This document shows, piece by piece, positions 26,630 to 34,366 of a DNA stretch of 64,000 nucleotides. Below the pieces are notes generated by a model, which worked only from the letters and a program-made list of their open reading frames with translations, had not been told where the DNA came from and did not search any database. Both the position numbers and the translations under genes were made by a program. Numbering within the stretch: the stretch's first letter is position 1; each line of letters begins with the position of its first letter. The stretch is from Lachnospiraceae bacterium. GTDB taxonomy: Bacteria > Bacillota > Clostridia > Lachnospirales > Lachnospiraceae. Location: the NCBI GenBank assembly GCA_024699325.1, contig JAILPS010000037.1:93075-157074 (forward strand). The letters run 5' to 3'.

Positions 26630-26914
26630 ATGTTAATGATGAACCTTCAGCTGTTTGCACATAAGAAGGGAGTTGGTTCTACAAAGAACGGTAGAGACTC
26701 TGAGTCTAAGAGACTTGGTGCAAAGAGAGCAGATGGACAGTTTGTTAAGGCCGGAAATATCCTTTACAGACAGCGTGGAACTAAGATTCACCCAGGAACT
26801 AATGTTGGCATCGGTGGCGATGACACATTATTTGCTAAGGTTGACGGCGTTGTTCGTTTTGAGAGAAAGGGCAGAGATAAGAAGCAGGTTTCTGTTTATC
26901 CTGTAGCCGAGTAA
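26630..26914 (+). CDS. rpmA: 50S ribosomal protein L27 with Prp-cleavable extension
   Basis: A 94-residue L27. The nine-residue extension MLMMNLQLF before AHKKGVGS matches the Firmicute Prp recognition pattern (LQ-F-F/A-H). Cleavage would expose the AHKKG tail that reaches the peptidyl-transferase centre. The remainder ([26 protein letters not shown]) is standard L27. Confidence 0.97.
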   Translation: MLMMNLQLFAHKKGVGSTKNGRDSESKRLGAKRADGQFVKAGNILYRQRGTKIHPGTNVGIGGDDTLFAKVDGVVRFERKGRDKKQVSVYPVAE

Positions 26915-26934
26915 CTTTTAAGGTCGATTTATTT

Positions 26935-26973
26935 ATGGCTTCAAATCTTACGGGATTTGGAGCCATATTTTTT
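26935..26973 (+). terminator. Terminator after rpmA
   Basis: ATGGCTTCAAATC (26935-26947) pairs with GATTTGGAGCCAT (26954-26966), 13 bp with one wobble, followed by ATTTTTT. obg starts 14 bases later, so read-through probably feeds it. Confidence 0.85.
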
Positions 26974-26986
26974 GAAAGGTAATACT

Positions 26987-28270
26987 ATGTTTGCAGATCG
27001 CGCAAAGATTTATGTCCGCTCCGGCAAGGGTGGAGACGGACATGTCAGCTTCAGAAGAGAGCTGTATGTCGCTGCCGGTGGTCCTGATGGAGGAGACGGC
27101 GGAAGAGGCGGAGATGTGATCTTCGTTGTGGACAAGGGGCTCAACACCCTGACTGATTTTAGACATAAAACTAAATATGTCGCAACCGATGGGCAGGAGG
27201 GAAACAAGAAGCGCCAGCACGGCGCCGATGGCAAGGATCTTATCATCAAGGTTCCCGAGGGCACGGTTCTTAAGGACGCTGAGTCCGGCAAGATCGTTGC
27301 CGACATGTCAGGCCCTAACCAGAGGGTCACAGTGCTAAAGGGTGGCAAGGGTGGACTTGGCAATATGCATTTTGCCACTTCAACCATGCAGGTTCCTAAA
27401 TACGCCCAGCCTGGTCAGCCATCACAGGAGCTTAATCTTCTCATGGAGCTTAAGGTTATCGCTGATGTGGGACTTGTTGGTTTTCCAAATGTTGGCAAGT
27501 CAACATTTCTAACCAGAGTTTCCAACGCCAGACCAGAGATTGCCAATTATCACTTCACCACACTTAACCCTCACTTAGGAGTTGTGGATTTTCAGGGAAT
27601 AGACGGTTTTGTTATCGCGGATATCCCCGGACTTATCGAGGGAGCCAGCGAGGGAGTTGGTTTAGGCCATGATTTCCTCAGACATATCGAGAGAACGAAG
27701 GTCATAATCCACATCGTCGACGCAGCAAGCGTGGAGGGCAGAGATCCTGTGGAGGATATCAAGTCCATCAGAAACGAACTCGTCAAATACGCTCCTGAGA
27801 TGCTTGATAAGCCTGAGATTATTGCAGCCAATAAGTTAGATGCCCTGTCTGAGGAAGAGGGAGAGGCTGTAACTGAGAAGATCAGGGCAGCATTTGCAGA
27901 GGAGAATATCAAGGTATTTCCTATCTCAGCAGTCAGCGGTAAGGGCATGAAGGAACTCTTGGGAGAGGTTAAGAACATGCTCGCAGAGCTTCCGGACGAC
28001 GTGACTGTGTTTGAGAGCGATTTTGTATATGAGTCAGCCGCTGATTCAACGCTTCCATTTACCGTAAGCTATGAGGATGGAATGTATGTGATTGAGGGAC
28101 CTCGTATCGAGAAGATGCTTGGATACACGAATATCGATTCCGAGAAGGGCTTCGAGTTCTTCCAGAATTTCCTTAAGGATACGGGCATTTTGAAACAGCT
28201 TGAGGATCTTGGCATTCAGGACGGCGACACTGTCAGAATGTATGGACATCATTTTGATTATTATAAGTAG
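26987..28270 (+). CDS. obg: GTPase Obg (CgtA)
   Basis: Essential ribosome-associated GTPase of 427 residues. It has the glycine-rich Obg fold (SGKGGDGHVSFRRE, repeated GGxGG turns), the G domain from about residue 160 (G1 GFPNVGKST, G3 DIPGL, G4 NKLD) and a C-terminal OCT domain ending HHFDYYK. ATG 26987 has GAAAGGT upstream; the longer frame from 26957 lies in the rpmA terminator. It leads an operon with yhbY, yqeK and rsfS, all ribosome-assembly or nucleotide genes. Confidence 0.97.
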   Translation: MFADRAKIYVRSGKGGDGHVSFRRELYVAAGGPDGGDGGRGGDVIFVVDKGLNTLTDFRHKTKYVATDGQEGNKKRQHGADGKDLIIKVPEGTVLKDAESGKIVADMSGPNQRVTVLKGGKGGLGNMHFATSTMQVPKYAQPGQPSQELNLLMELKVIADVGLVGFPNVGKSTFLTRVSNARPEIANYHFTTLNPHLGVVDFQGIDGFVIADIPGLIEGASEGVGLGHDFLRHIERTKVIIHIVDAASVEGRDPVEDIKSIRNELVKYAPEMLDKPEIIAANKLDALSEEEGEAVTEKIRAAFAEENIKVFPISAVSGKGMKELLGEVKNMLAELPDDVTVFESDFVYESAADSTLPFTVSYEDGMYVIEGPRIEKMLGYTNIDSEKGFEFFQNFLKDTGILKQLEDLGIQDGDTVRMYGHHFDYYK

Positions 28271-28278
28271 GAGTTAAT

Positions 28279-28575
28279 ATGACAACGAAGCAGAGAGCAT
28301 ATTTAAAGAGCCTTGCCATGACCATGAATCCAATATTCCAGATCGGCAAGGAGAGCGTCACTGATGAGAATATCGCGGCTATCCGCGAGGCACTTGAGGC
28401 CAGAGAGCTCATCAAAATCAATGTTCTTAAAAACTGTGAGGACGATCCTAAGTCCGTCTCCATAGCTCTTGCAGAGCACACATTTTCAGAGGTTGTCCAG
28501 GTAATTGGGCGCAAGGTTGTGCTTTACAAGGAGGCCTACGAGCCTAAAAACCGTAAGATTGTACTTCCTAAATAG
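28279..28575 (+). CDS. yhbY: YhbY family RNA-binding protein (CRM domain)
   Basis: A 98-residue single CRM domain with the family start TTKQRAYLKSLA and a central IFQIGKESV (the GxxG-type loop) and ELIKINVLKN. CRM proteins bind rRNA precursors; YhbY associates with pre-50S particles. Eight bases after obg; yqeK follows by 12. Confidence 0.93.
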   Translation: MTTKQRAYLKSLAMTMNPIFQIGKESVTDENIAAIREALEARELIKINVLKNCEDDPKSVSIALAEHTFSEVVQVIGRKVVLYKEAYEPKNRKIVLPK

Positions 28576-28587
28576 GTGGGGTTTATT

Positions 28588-29181
28588 ATGAACTACGATG
28601 TATCTGAGATTAAAAAGAAACTTAAGAAGGATCTTGATAAGGCAAGATACAAGCACACCAAGGGTGTTGCAAACACTGCAGTCAGTCTTGCCATGAGATA
28701 TGAATATGATCTTGATAAGGCATATGTTGCCGGTCTGTTGCATGACTGCGCCAAATGCTTCGAGTTAAGCGAGATGGAGGAGCTGTGTGAGAAATACGGC
28801 TACGAACTGTCCGAGGCTGAGAAGAAGAATCCTGCGCTTATCCACGCAGGGCTTGGCGTATATGTGGCGATGGACAGATATGACATTAAGGACAACGACA
28901 TCCTCAGCGCCATCAAATGGCACACCACAGGTCACGCTGACATGACGGTCCTTGAGAAGATTATATTTGTGGCCGATTATATTGAGCCCGGAAGATATAA
29001 GCAGGACAACCTTCAGCTTATCAGAAAGACTGCATTTACAGATATAGACGAATGCATTTTCATGATCAGTCGCGACACACTTAACTATTTAGAGAAGAGC
29101 GACACAGCATTTATAGACCCCTACACCAGGCAGGCCTATGATTACTATCTTACAATTCACAATCAGAAGGAAGGTATGTAA
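28588..29181 (+). CDS. yqeK: YqeK family HD-domain phosphohydrolase (Ap4A hydrolase)
   Basis: A 197-residue HD-domain protein with the metal residues in YKHTKGVA (His), AGLLHDCAK (His-Asp) and the later HAGLG and ADYIEPGR motifs. B. subtilis YqeK cleaves diadenosine tetraphosphate symmetrically. ATG 28588 lies just behind TAGGTGGGG. In most Firmicutes nadD separates yhbY from yqeK; here the two are only 12 bases apart and nadD is missing. Confidence 0.93.
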   Translation: MNYDVSEIKKKLKKDLDKARYKHTKGVANTAVSLAMRYEYDLDKAYVAGLLHDCAKCFELSEMEELCEKYGYELSEAEKKNPALIHAGLGVYVAMDRYDIKDNDILSAIKWHTTGHADMTVLEKIIFVADYIEPGRYKQDNLQLIRKTAFTDIDECIFMISRDTLNYLEKSDTAFIDPYTRQAYDYYLTIHNQKEGM

Positions 29182-29526
29182 ATGGACGAGATGATCAAAC
29201 TTATATATAAGGCCATCGATGACAAGAAGGGTAAGGACATCAGGATTATAGATATCGCTGAGGTCTCTTCCATAGCAGATTATTTTGTCATCGCATCCGG
29301 CGATAACACGCGCCAGGTGCAGGCTATTGTAGACAATATCACTGAGGTTTTGGGAAGAGCGGGATATAATTACAAGTCCATGGAGGGCTACGAGAGCGCC
29401 ACATGGATACTGCTTGACTACTATGATGTGATTATCCATGTTTTCAACAACGAGGACAGACGTTTCTACGATCTCGAGAGAATATGGAGAGATGGCAAGA
29501 CTAAGACAATAGAAGAATTCAAATAA
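29182..29526 (+). CDS. rsfS: Ribosome silencing factor RsfS
   Basis: A 114-residue RsfS/Iojap protein that binds L14 and blocks subunit joining when nutrients are short. Visible: SIADYFVIASGDNTRQVQAI, DNI, the YKSMEGYESATWILLDYYDVIIHVF core. It begins on the base after the yqeK stop. Confidence 0.95.
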   Translation: MDEMIKLIYKAIDDKKGKDIRIIDIAEVSSIADYFVIASGDNTRQVQAIVDNITEVLGRAGYNYKSMEGYESATWILLDYYDVIIHVFNNEDRRFYDLERIWRDGKTKTIEEFK

Positions 29527-29532
29527 TAAACA

Positions 29533-29581
29533 GCAGGGGCTGTCATGGCAACATCGCCAACAGCACCCTGCCGTTTTGTTT
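29533..29581 (+). terminator. Terminator after rsfS, reaching into the convergent gene
   Basis: GCAGGGGCTGT (29533-29543) pairs with ACAGCACCCTGC (29560-29571) with one bulge, followed by CGTTTTGTTTT. Its right part lies within the 3' end of the minus-strand metallopeptidase gene. Confidence 0.65.
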
Positions 29582-30100
29582 TAGCCATGCATCGCATGAC
29601 TTATAGTTTGGAAATATTCTGTAAACATAATAGTAAAACCTGGATGAATGGTTCATCTCGAGTCTGTGGCAGAGCTCGTGAACGACCACGCTGTCGATGA
29701 CATCAGGTGGACACAGCATCAACAGAGCGTTAAAGTTCAGGTTGCCGGTGGATGTGCAGCTTCCCCATCTGCTTCTCTGTGTCCTGATAGTAATACGACC
29801 GTAGGTGACGCCTAGGATGGAAGAGTAGTAGGCCACTCTCTTAGGAATATATCTGGCGGCTCTCTCCTTAAGCTCTTGTATCTCTTCGCTGGTTAGCTTC
29901 TTAACCGAGCTAAGATTACCCCTCTCTCTTAGGACCTTCGCCATGTGTTTGTCAAGCCATGCACTGTTGGAACTCACAAATGCGCGTATAGCCGCTTCAG
30001 AGGCCGTTAAAGGCGCCTTAACCACTATCTGCCCATCAGTATTAATGCACAGGGAAAAAGTCCTTCTGCGGCTTCTTATGATGGTATATTCGTAATTCAT
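29543..30100 (-). CDS. YgjP-like (DUF45) zinc metallopeptidase
   Basis: A 185-residue M48/SprT-like metalloprotein with the zinc motif HELCH (about residue 141), the downstream ligand-bearing RLEMNHSSRFY, and the family strand RWGSCTSTGNLNFN before it. Family members are often found next to restriction or repair genes, but the role is not known. It reads in the same direction as lexA, six bases after the lexA stop, so it may be co-expressed with lexA in the SOS response. Confidence 0.88.
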   Translation of the reverse strand: MNYEYTIIRSRRRTFSLCINTDGQIVVKAPLTASEAAIRAFVSSNSAWLDKHMAKVLRERGNLSSVKKLTSEEIQELKERAARYIPKRVAYYSSILGVTYGRITIRTQRSRWGSCTSTGNLNFNALLMLCPPDVIDSVVVHELCHRLEMNHSSRFYYYVYRIFPNYKSCDAWLKQNGRVLLAMLP

Positions 30101-30106
30101 ATTCCA

Positions 30107-30766
30107 CTAGAATCTGCGGTAGAGTCCTGTAACCTTACCTAATATCTGACAGTCCGGGACGATGATGGGGTCCATGGTATCATTCTCAGGCTGAAGTCTT
30201 ATATGACCATTCTCCTTATAAAATGTCTTGACAGTTGCAGAATCCTCCACAAGTGCCACGACAATCTCGCCGTTTCTGGCATAATTCTGTTCGCTTACAA
30301 GAAGTAAATCTCCGTTATAAATACCAACGTTAATCATGCTTTCGCCCTTAACCTTGAGCATGAATACATTCGAACCGGACGGCAGGAATTCGCTGTTTAA
30401 AGAAAAATAATCTGTGATGTTCTGCTCTGCAAATATGGGCTCGCCTGCAGCCACGTTGCCGATAACAGGGACGTTAACTGTCTCCTGAAAGAGGGGAGTA
30501 GTGGTAACTACCTCTGGCTCGTTAGCTCTGGCAGCATATACGGCGTCATCAAGAATCTCGATTGCTCTTGGCTTCGTAGGGTCTCTTCTTATATAGCCCT
30601 TCTTCTCGATACTTCCAAGCTGGGCGTGAACGGAAGAGGTGGAGCTTAGGTTTACTGCGGTGCAGATCTCTCTTACTGAAGGCGGATAGCCCTTAGCAAT
30701 GACCTCAGCCTTCATAAAGTCTAAGATCTCCTGCTGTTTTCTGGTTAATGGCGCTCTGTCTGACAT
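30107..30766 (-). CDS. lexA: LexA repressor
   Basis: SOS repressor of 219 residues. N-terminal winged helix (LTRKQQEILDFM, SVREICTAVNLSSTSSVHAQL), Ala107-Gly108 self-cleavage site in NVAAGEP, and the Ser143/Lys180 dyad in KGESM and ATVKTFYKE, all intact. It is transcribed divergently from a yneA-like gene across a 197-base region that carries several LexA-box-like sequences, as in Bacillus. It probably represses both itself and its neighbour. Confidence 0.97.
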   Translation of the reverse strand: MSDRAPLTRKQQEILDFMKAEVIAKGYPPSVREICTAVNLSSTSSVHAQLGSIEKKGYIRRDPTKPRAIEILDDAVYAARANEPEVVTTTPLFQETVNVPVIGNVAAGEPIFAEQNITDYFSLNSEFLPSGSNVFMLKVKGESMINVGIYNGDLLLVSEQNYARNGEIVVALVEDSATVKTFYKENGHIRLQPENDTMDPIIVPDCQILGKVTGLYRRF

Positions 30767-30797
30767 AAAATTCCCTCCAAAACTTAATTATGTACCA

Positions 30798-30825
30798 ATT
30801 ATAGCACATAAAACGCGAAATGCAA
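30798..30825 (-). promoter_or_regulatory. lexA promoter
   Basis: On the minus strand, TTGCAT (30825-30820) and TATAAT (30803-30798) with a 16-base spacer. A symmetrical AAACATTTGTTT (30824-30835) overlaps the -35 and may be a weak LexA site. Confidence 0.65.
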
Positions 30826-30835
30826 ACATTTGTTT

Positions 30836-30849
30836 TGAATATTTGTTCG
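30836..30849. promoter_or_regulatory. LexA-box-like site 1
   Basis: TGAATATTTGTTCG against the Gram-positive consensus CGAAC-N4-GTTCG: one half-site perfect, two mismatches in the other. Confidence 0.45.
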
Positions 30850-30868
30850 ATTTTTTCTTTAAAGTATG

Positions 30869-30897
30869 TTGACTTTCGAACAGATGTGTGGTATAAA
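30869..30897 (+). promoter_or_regulatory. yneA promoter
   Basis: TTGACT (30869-30874) and TATAAA (30892-30897), 17-base spacer. LexA-box-like site 2 fills the spacer. Confidence 0.7.
30877..30890. promoter_or_regulatory. LexA-box-like site 2, within the yneA promoter spacer
   Basis: CGAACAGATGTGTG: left half-site perfect, right half has two mismatches. Placed between -35 and -10, where binding would block RNA polymerase. Confidence 0.5.
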
Positions 30898-30908
30898 ATA
30901 GAACATAA

Positions 30909-30922
30909 CGAATGAATGTTCG
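30909..30922. promoter_or_regulatory. LexA-box-like site 3, at the yneA transcription start
   Basis: CGAATGAATGTTCG, one mismatch to CGAAC-N4-GTTCG. It lies 12-25 bases after the -10 element, at or just past the expected start site. Confidence 0.6.
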
Positions 30923-30963
30923 ATGTTTTAGCGATTACATATTGATAACGGAGGTATATTGAT

Positions 30964-31266
30964 ATGAAGAAGATAATTGTATTAGCAGGTTTCACTTTTG
31001 CCATTATTTTGTTTAGCTGCTGCATCATCGCATCTAAGGCCAATACGAATAAGTCAGACGCAGCTGTCAGCACTGACCGCGTTAAGACTTACATAAGCTA
31101 CCAGATCTGTCCGGGAGACACACTCACAGATATTGCAACATCACACATGACTGAGGAATACGCATCTGTGGATGATTACATCGAAGAGGTTAAGAGCATC
31201 AACGGTTTTGTCACAGACACAATCTACACAGGCGCATATCTTGTTTTGCCATATTACGCAGAATAA
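30964..31266 (+). CDS. yneA: YneA-like SOS cell-division inhibitor (LysM protein)
   Basis: A 100-residue protein with an N-terminal hydrophobic anchor (about residues 3-22, IIVLAGFTFAIILF) and a C-terminal LysM domain (YQICPGDTLTDIA to GAYLVLPYY). Size, layout and divergence from lexA match YneA, which delays division during DNA damage in Bacillus. ATG 30964 follows GGAGG. The name rests on architecture and position rather than close similarity, so other LysM roles are possible. Confidence 0.8.
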   Translation: MKKIIVLAGFTFAIILFSCCIIASKANTNKSDAAVSTDRVKTYISYQICPGDTLTDIATSHMTEEYASVDDYIEEVKSINGFVTDTIYTGAYLVLPYYAE

Positions 31267-31375
31267 TCCATGTAGCGTGTGAAGAGTGGTTGACATGTGA
31301 ATTCACTGCAGTGATTTTTAAAACTGTTCGTGTTTTGTTGCATATCACAATATGTTTTTGGCCAATATATTATGC

Positions 31376-31403
31376 TGGACATTGTCAGATATTGTGATAT
31401 AAT
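31376..31403 (+). promoter_or_regulatory. Promoter for the tyrosine recombinase gene
   Basis: TGGACA (31376-31381), 16-base spacer, TATAAT (31398-31403). It gives a leader of about 110 bases. Confidence 0.6.
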
Positions 31404-31414
31404 AAGGCTAATCG

Positions 31415-31441
31415 ATAGTCCCCTTGGCAATAGGGGACTAT
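31415..31441 (+). other. Leader hairpin
   Basis: ATAGTCCCC (31415-31423) and GGGGACTAT (31433-31441) form a perfect 9-bp stem close to the expected start of transcription. It is followed by TCTCTC rather than a T-run, so at most a weak terminator. Confidence 0.5.
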
Positions 31442-31455
31442 TCTCTCAACAGACG

Positions 31456-31487
31456 TTGCGTCGCAAAATTCTTGTTTTGCGACGCAA
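31456..31487. repeat. Perfect 13-bp inverted repeat made of two palindromes
   Basis: TTGCGTCGCAAAA (31456-31468) and TTTTGCGACGCAA (31475-31487). Each arm contains the near-palindrome TTGCG-N-CGCAA. The two centres, 31461 and 31482, are 21 bp apart. No T-run follows. It could be an operator pair, a recombination site or an RNA hairpin in the recombinase leader. Confidence 0.75.
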
Positions 31488-31520
31488 TAGCACTAAATCA
31501 GGCCGTATAGGGGTATAATT

Positions 31521-32579
31521 ATGAACTATAACCAGGAATTGGACAAAAAGAACCATGAACGCCTCATTGAACTATGTGAGCAACTTCCTTCATTTTTTGA
31601 TGGATTTTTTAACAGCATTTCGCTTAGAACAACTTCGCTGACACAGATTAATTATGCTTACGATTTCATTCTACTTTTCAGGTTCCTCCGTGAAAATCAC
31701 AGAGACTTTAAGAATTTTACAGATGTCAAAGATATTCCTGTAAAACTTATGGACAACATCACGGTTGAGAATCTTGAAGCATTTCAGGCGTGGCTTAGCC
31801 GCGATCACGCAACTGTTCAGTACGGCAAGGAATACGCTGACGGCGCTGAGCGATTGACCATCAAGCGCAAGCTAAGCTCACTTCGAACATTATATAAGTA
31901 CCTCACAGCCAGGAATCTTATAAACAACAACCCGACGCTTCTCATAGACATGCCCAAGATTAAGGAACACGAAATCATCCGCATGGATCCCGCCGAGGTT
32001 GCCAATCTGCTTGACAATGTGGAATTTGGTTTAAATCTCACCAAACATGAGGCTGTATTTCATGAGAAGTCCGGCGTCAGAGATTTGGCTATTGTGACAT
32101 TGTTACTTGGAACAGGCATTCGAGTAAGCGAATGTGTGGGCATAGACACGGACAGCTTCAACTGGGATGAAACAAGCGTTCTAGTCCACCGAAAAGGCGG
32201 CAAGGAGGAACGAATATATTTTGGAACCGAGGTTGAACAAGCTTTGCTTGCCTACAAGGCTATTCGTGACAATATGAACCCTGAACCAGGTCACGAGAAG
32301 GCGTTTTTTATCTCCAGAAACAATGTTCGAATAACCCCTAGAAGCGTTGAGAGGCTGGTTAAGAAGTACTCACAGACCATCACAACCAAGCATATTACGC
32401 CTCATAAGTGCAGAAGCACATATGGCACCAATCTGTACAGAGAGACAGGCGATGTTTTGCTTGTCAGCAAGCAGCTTGGCCACTCCTCTCCCACTGTAAC
32501 TGCGCAGCACTACACGGCCACGGATGAGGACCAGAAAATCAGCGTCAGAAATACTGTCAAATTAAGAGAAGACACGTAA
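31521..32579 (+). CDS. Tyrosine recombinase, XerC/D-like
   Basis: A 352-residue site-specific recombinase. The N-terminal SAM-like core-binding domain (about residues 15-130) contains TIKRKLSSLRTLYKYL. The catalytic domain has TGIRVSE (Arg I), a Lys in RKGGKEE, HKCRSTYGTNLY (His-x-x-Arg), QLGHSS and the nucleophile in QHYTATDE. There are no phage or ICE genes beside it and no att duplication was found. It is likely a resident chromosomal recombinase rather than part of a recent island. TAGGGG lies 8 bases before ATG 31521. Confidence 0.9.
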   Translation: MNYNQELDKKNHERLIELCEQLPSFFDGFFNSISLRTTSLTQINYAYDFILLFRFLRENHRDFKNFTDVKDIPVKLMDNITVENLEAFQAWLSRDHATVQYGKEYADGAERLTIKRKLSSLRTLYKYLTARNLINNNPTLLIDMPKIKEHEIIRMDPAEVANLLDNVEFGLNLTKHEAVFHEKSGVRDLAIVTLLLGTGIRVSECVGIDTDSFNWDETSVLVHRKGGKEERIYFGTEVEQALLAYKAIRDNMNPEPGHEKAFFISRNNVRITPRSVERLVKKYSQTITTKHITPHKCRSTYGTNLYRETGDVLLVSKQLGHSSPTVTAQHYTATDEDQKISVRNTVKLREDT

Positions 32580-32604
32580 TGCCAGCCATTACGTGTCTTT
32601 GTTT
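32570..32604 (+). terminator. Terminator after the recombinase
   Basis: Perfect 12-bp stem AGACACGTAATG (32570-32581) / CATTACGTGTCT (32587-32598), then TTGTTTT. The stop codon lies in the left arm. Confidence 0.85.
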
Positions 32605-34223
32605 TACGAATCTAAAAATTGTTTATCTAAGAATTTAATTCTATCCTTAACATACTGCACAACATTTAAAGCGCCGTCAACCTTCCATGGCTGGTCGCCG
32701 TATTCCTTGTCAAGGCCAATAACAGTAGCTGTTATGTCGTCTAAAACTTCTTCTAATACACCGCTTTCTGAGAGAATTCTCCATCTTTCTGCCACCATAT
32801 CCTGATACCATGTGGCAGTCATGGGCGTTATCAGCCAGATGTTTGAGCGGTCCCATTTGTCATTCTGAATCTTTTGCCATGTGCAGGCATAGAAGTTTTT
32901 GTCAGGGTTTTCGCCGTATGCCCAGTTAAAGTCCCATGGAGATGTGCAGGTGAATTTAGGATATGTGGAATTCTCGCTAAAATCAATTGCAAAATAAAAA
33001 CTTCCGGCGCCGATATCGTAGTCCTGGATAAGCTCGTATAAGAGAGTCATATTGACAAAAGAATCCACGTCTATGACGGCATTTACAGCCTCTTGGGGCG
33101 TATATATTCCCTCAGCGCTTACTAGATTATAGTCGTCGTCAAACATTAGGGCCGTATCATTGACGCATGCGTTGTAGAGAATTCTGTAAATATTTGCCGT
33201 GTAACTGCTGATAAAATCATATTGATCAGTTGTGAGAATGTCACTCTTAATGGTGATATTTTCGTGGTCCATGGCTCTTGTAGTTCCTGAATAATCTGTT
33301 ATGGTCACCTCGTCATAATCTAATGTGAAGAAGGGATGCTCTTCGTCGGCGTTATTATCAATCTCAAGATAATAGCCCATCTCGTCAGGCTTCAGAGGGT
33401 TTAGGGAGTTTAAATCTTCCTCAAGCACCTCAACCCTTCCTTCTATTGCCTGGTTTTGTTCGCATAAAACGTGAAGGCCACAGTATTCTCCGTTAATGTA
33501 CAACATGACATATGTGCAGTCTGAACTGTAAATATAGTCATCAAGAATCACCTCTGCCAGATTAAATCCTGTGTAATCCATCGCAACATTCCACTGTGCC
33601 ATGAGAAGAACCCAGCTCTTAAACTTCTCTCCGCCGTGAAGTCCAAGCATATTCTGTTTGGTTTCAAACTTAATTCTGTAGGGCTTCTCTTCGTTCCAGC
33701 CGTTGCTTGTGGAATTGCCCCTTAGTCTCACTCCGCCGGCAGCGCTAAGCATATACGCCTCATCACAGTTAAACACATCTATAACGGCGGGAACATAATA
33801 CTCTGTTGAATTTACAGTCTTTGCATCCTGCGTGGTGATATTAATGCAGGGAATATTATATATTGAGGCAATCCTGTCGTTGGTTTTTTGAATGGATTCC
33901 TTTTTATTAGCATATTGAATAATCACAGTGCTGGTATCTGCGTCAGGCATGGATTTGGCCTGTTCTAAGTAGTTTTCAGGTAAGCTCCTGGTGGTTTCTA
34001 AGGGCTCAGTTTCCTCAGGCGTTGTGGAAACAGCCTCACTAGTCTCTAAATGTGTGGTTTCAGCTATAGTAGTTTCAGCTTCTGTTGACGTTTCAAGCGA
34101 TAGTTCGATGCCTGAAGTAACTTCAAAAGCCACAGTATCTACATCCTCATTTAATGTGTTTGCATTGCAGGCGCTTATTATAAACATACTTATAAAAACT
34201 GCCACCGTAAGTTTATTCTTCAT
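32604..34223 (-). CDS. CotH-family lipoprotein
   Basis: Secreted protein of 539 residues with lipobox ISAC after the signal peptide, a Thr/Glu/Ser-rich stalk (about residues 25-90), and a CotH kinase-like domain. Recognisable elements: VRLRGNSTS, KPYRIKFE, LLMAQWN, YINGEYCGLHVLCEQ and SPWDFNWAYG. CotH proteins are atypical protein kinases in spore coats; in anaerobes they also appear as cell-surface proteins beside dockerin or cellulosome genes. ATG 34223 follows GGGGGGA; six codons upstream at 34241 is weaker. No spore genes are nearby. Confidence 0.85.
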   Translation of the reverse strand: MKNKLTVAVFISMFIISACNANTLNEDVDTVAFEVTSGIELSLETSTEAETTIAETTHLETSEAVSTTPEETEPLETTRSLPENYLEQAKSMPDADTSTVIIQYANKKESIQKTNDRIASIYNIPCINITTQDAKTVNSTEYYVPAVIDVFNCDEAYMLSAAGGVRLRGNSTSNGWNEEKPYRIKFETKQNMLGLHGGEKFKSWVLLMAQWNVAMDYTGFNLAEVILDDYIYSSDCTYVMLYINGEYCGLHVLCEQNQAIEGRVEVLEEDLNSLNPLKPDEMGYYLEIDNNADEEHPFFTLDYDEVTITDYSGTTRAMDHENITIKSDILTTDQYDFISSYTANIYRILYNACVNDTALMFDDDYNLVSAEGIYTPQEAVNAVIDVDSFVNMTLLYELIQDYDIGAGSFYFAIDFSENSTYPKFTCTSPWDFNWAYGENPDKNFYACTWQKIQNDKWDRSNIWLITPMTATWYQDMVAERWRILSESGVLEEVLDDITATVIGLDKEYGDQPWKVDGALNVVQYVKDRIKFLDKQFLDS

Positions 34224-34334
34224 ATTCCCCCCATAAGACAATTATATAATTGTACTTTAGGATGATTATATTTTAATATTTTCAGAACGTCAATATATTC
34301 AGGCCCAGCTGATATTTCAATTTATTACAGACAC

Positions 34335-34361
34335 AAAAAAGCCACCGCTTTCACGGTGGCT
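34335..34361 (-). terminator. Terminator of the Gly/Pro/Arg-rich gene
   Basis: AGCCACCG (34361-34354, minus) pairs with CGGTGGCT (34347-34340), then a T-run on the minus strand (A at 34335-34340). Confidence 0.85.
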
Positions 34362-34366
34362 GATCT

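Noticed and set aside
31330..31518. 62-codon frame in the recombinase leader
   Set aside because: Contains the promoter and both hairpins and has no ribosome site; better explained as leader.
31267..32604. Integrative element anchored by the tyrosine recombinase
   Set aside because: No tRNA target, direct repeats, excisionase, phage or conjugation genes were found; neighbours are ordinary chromosomal genes.
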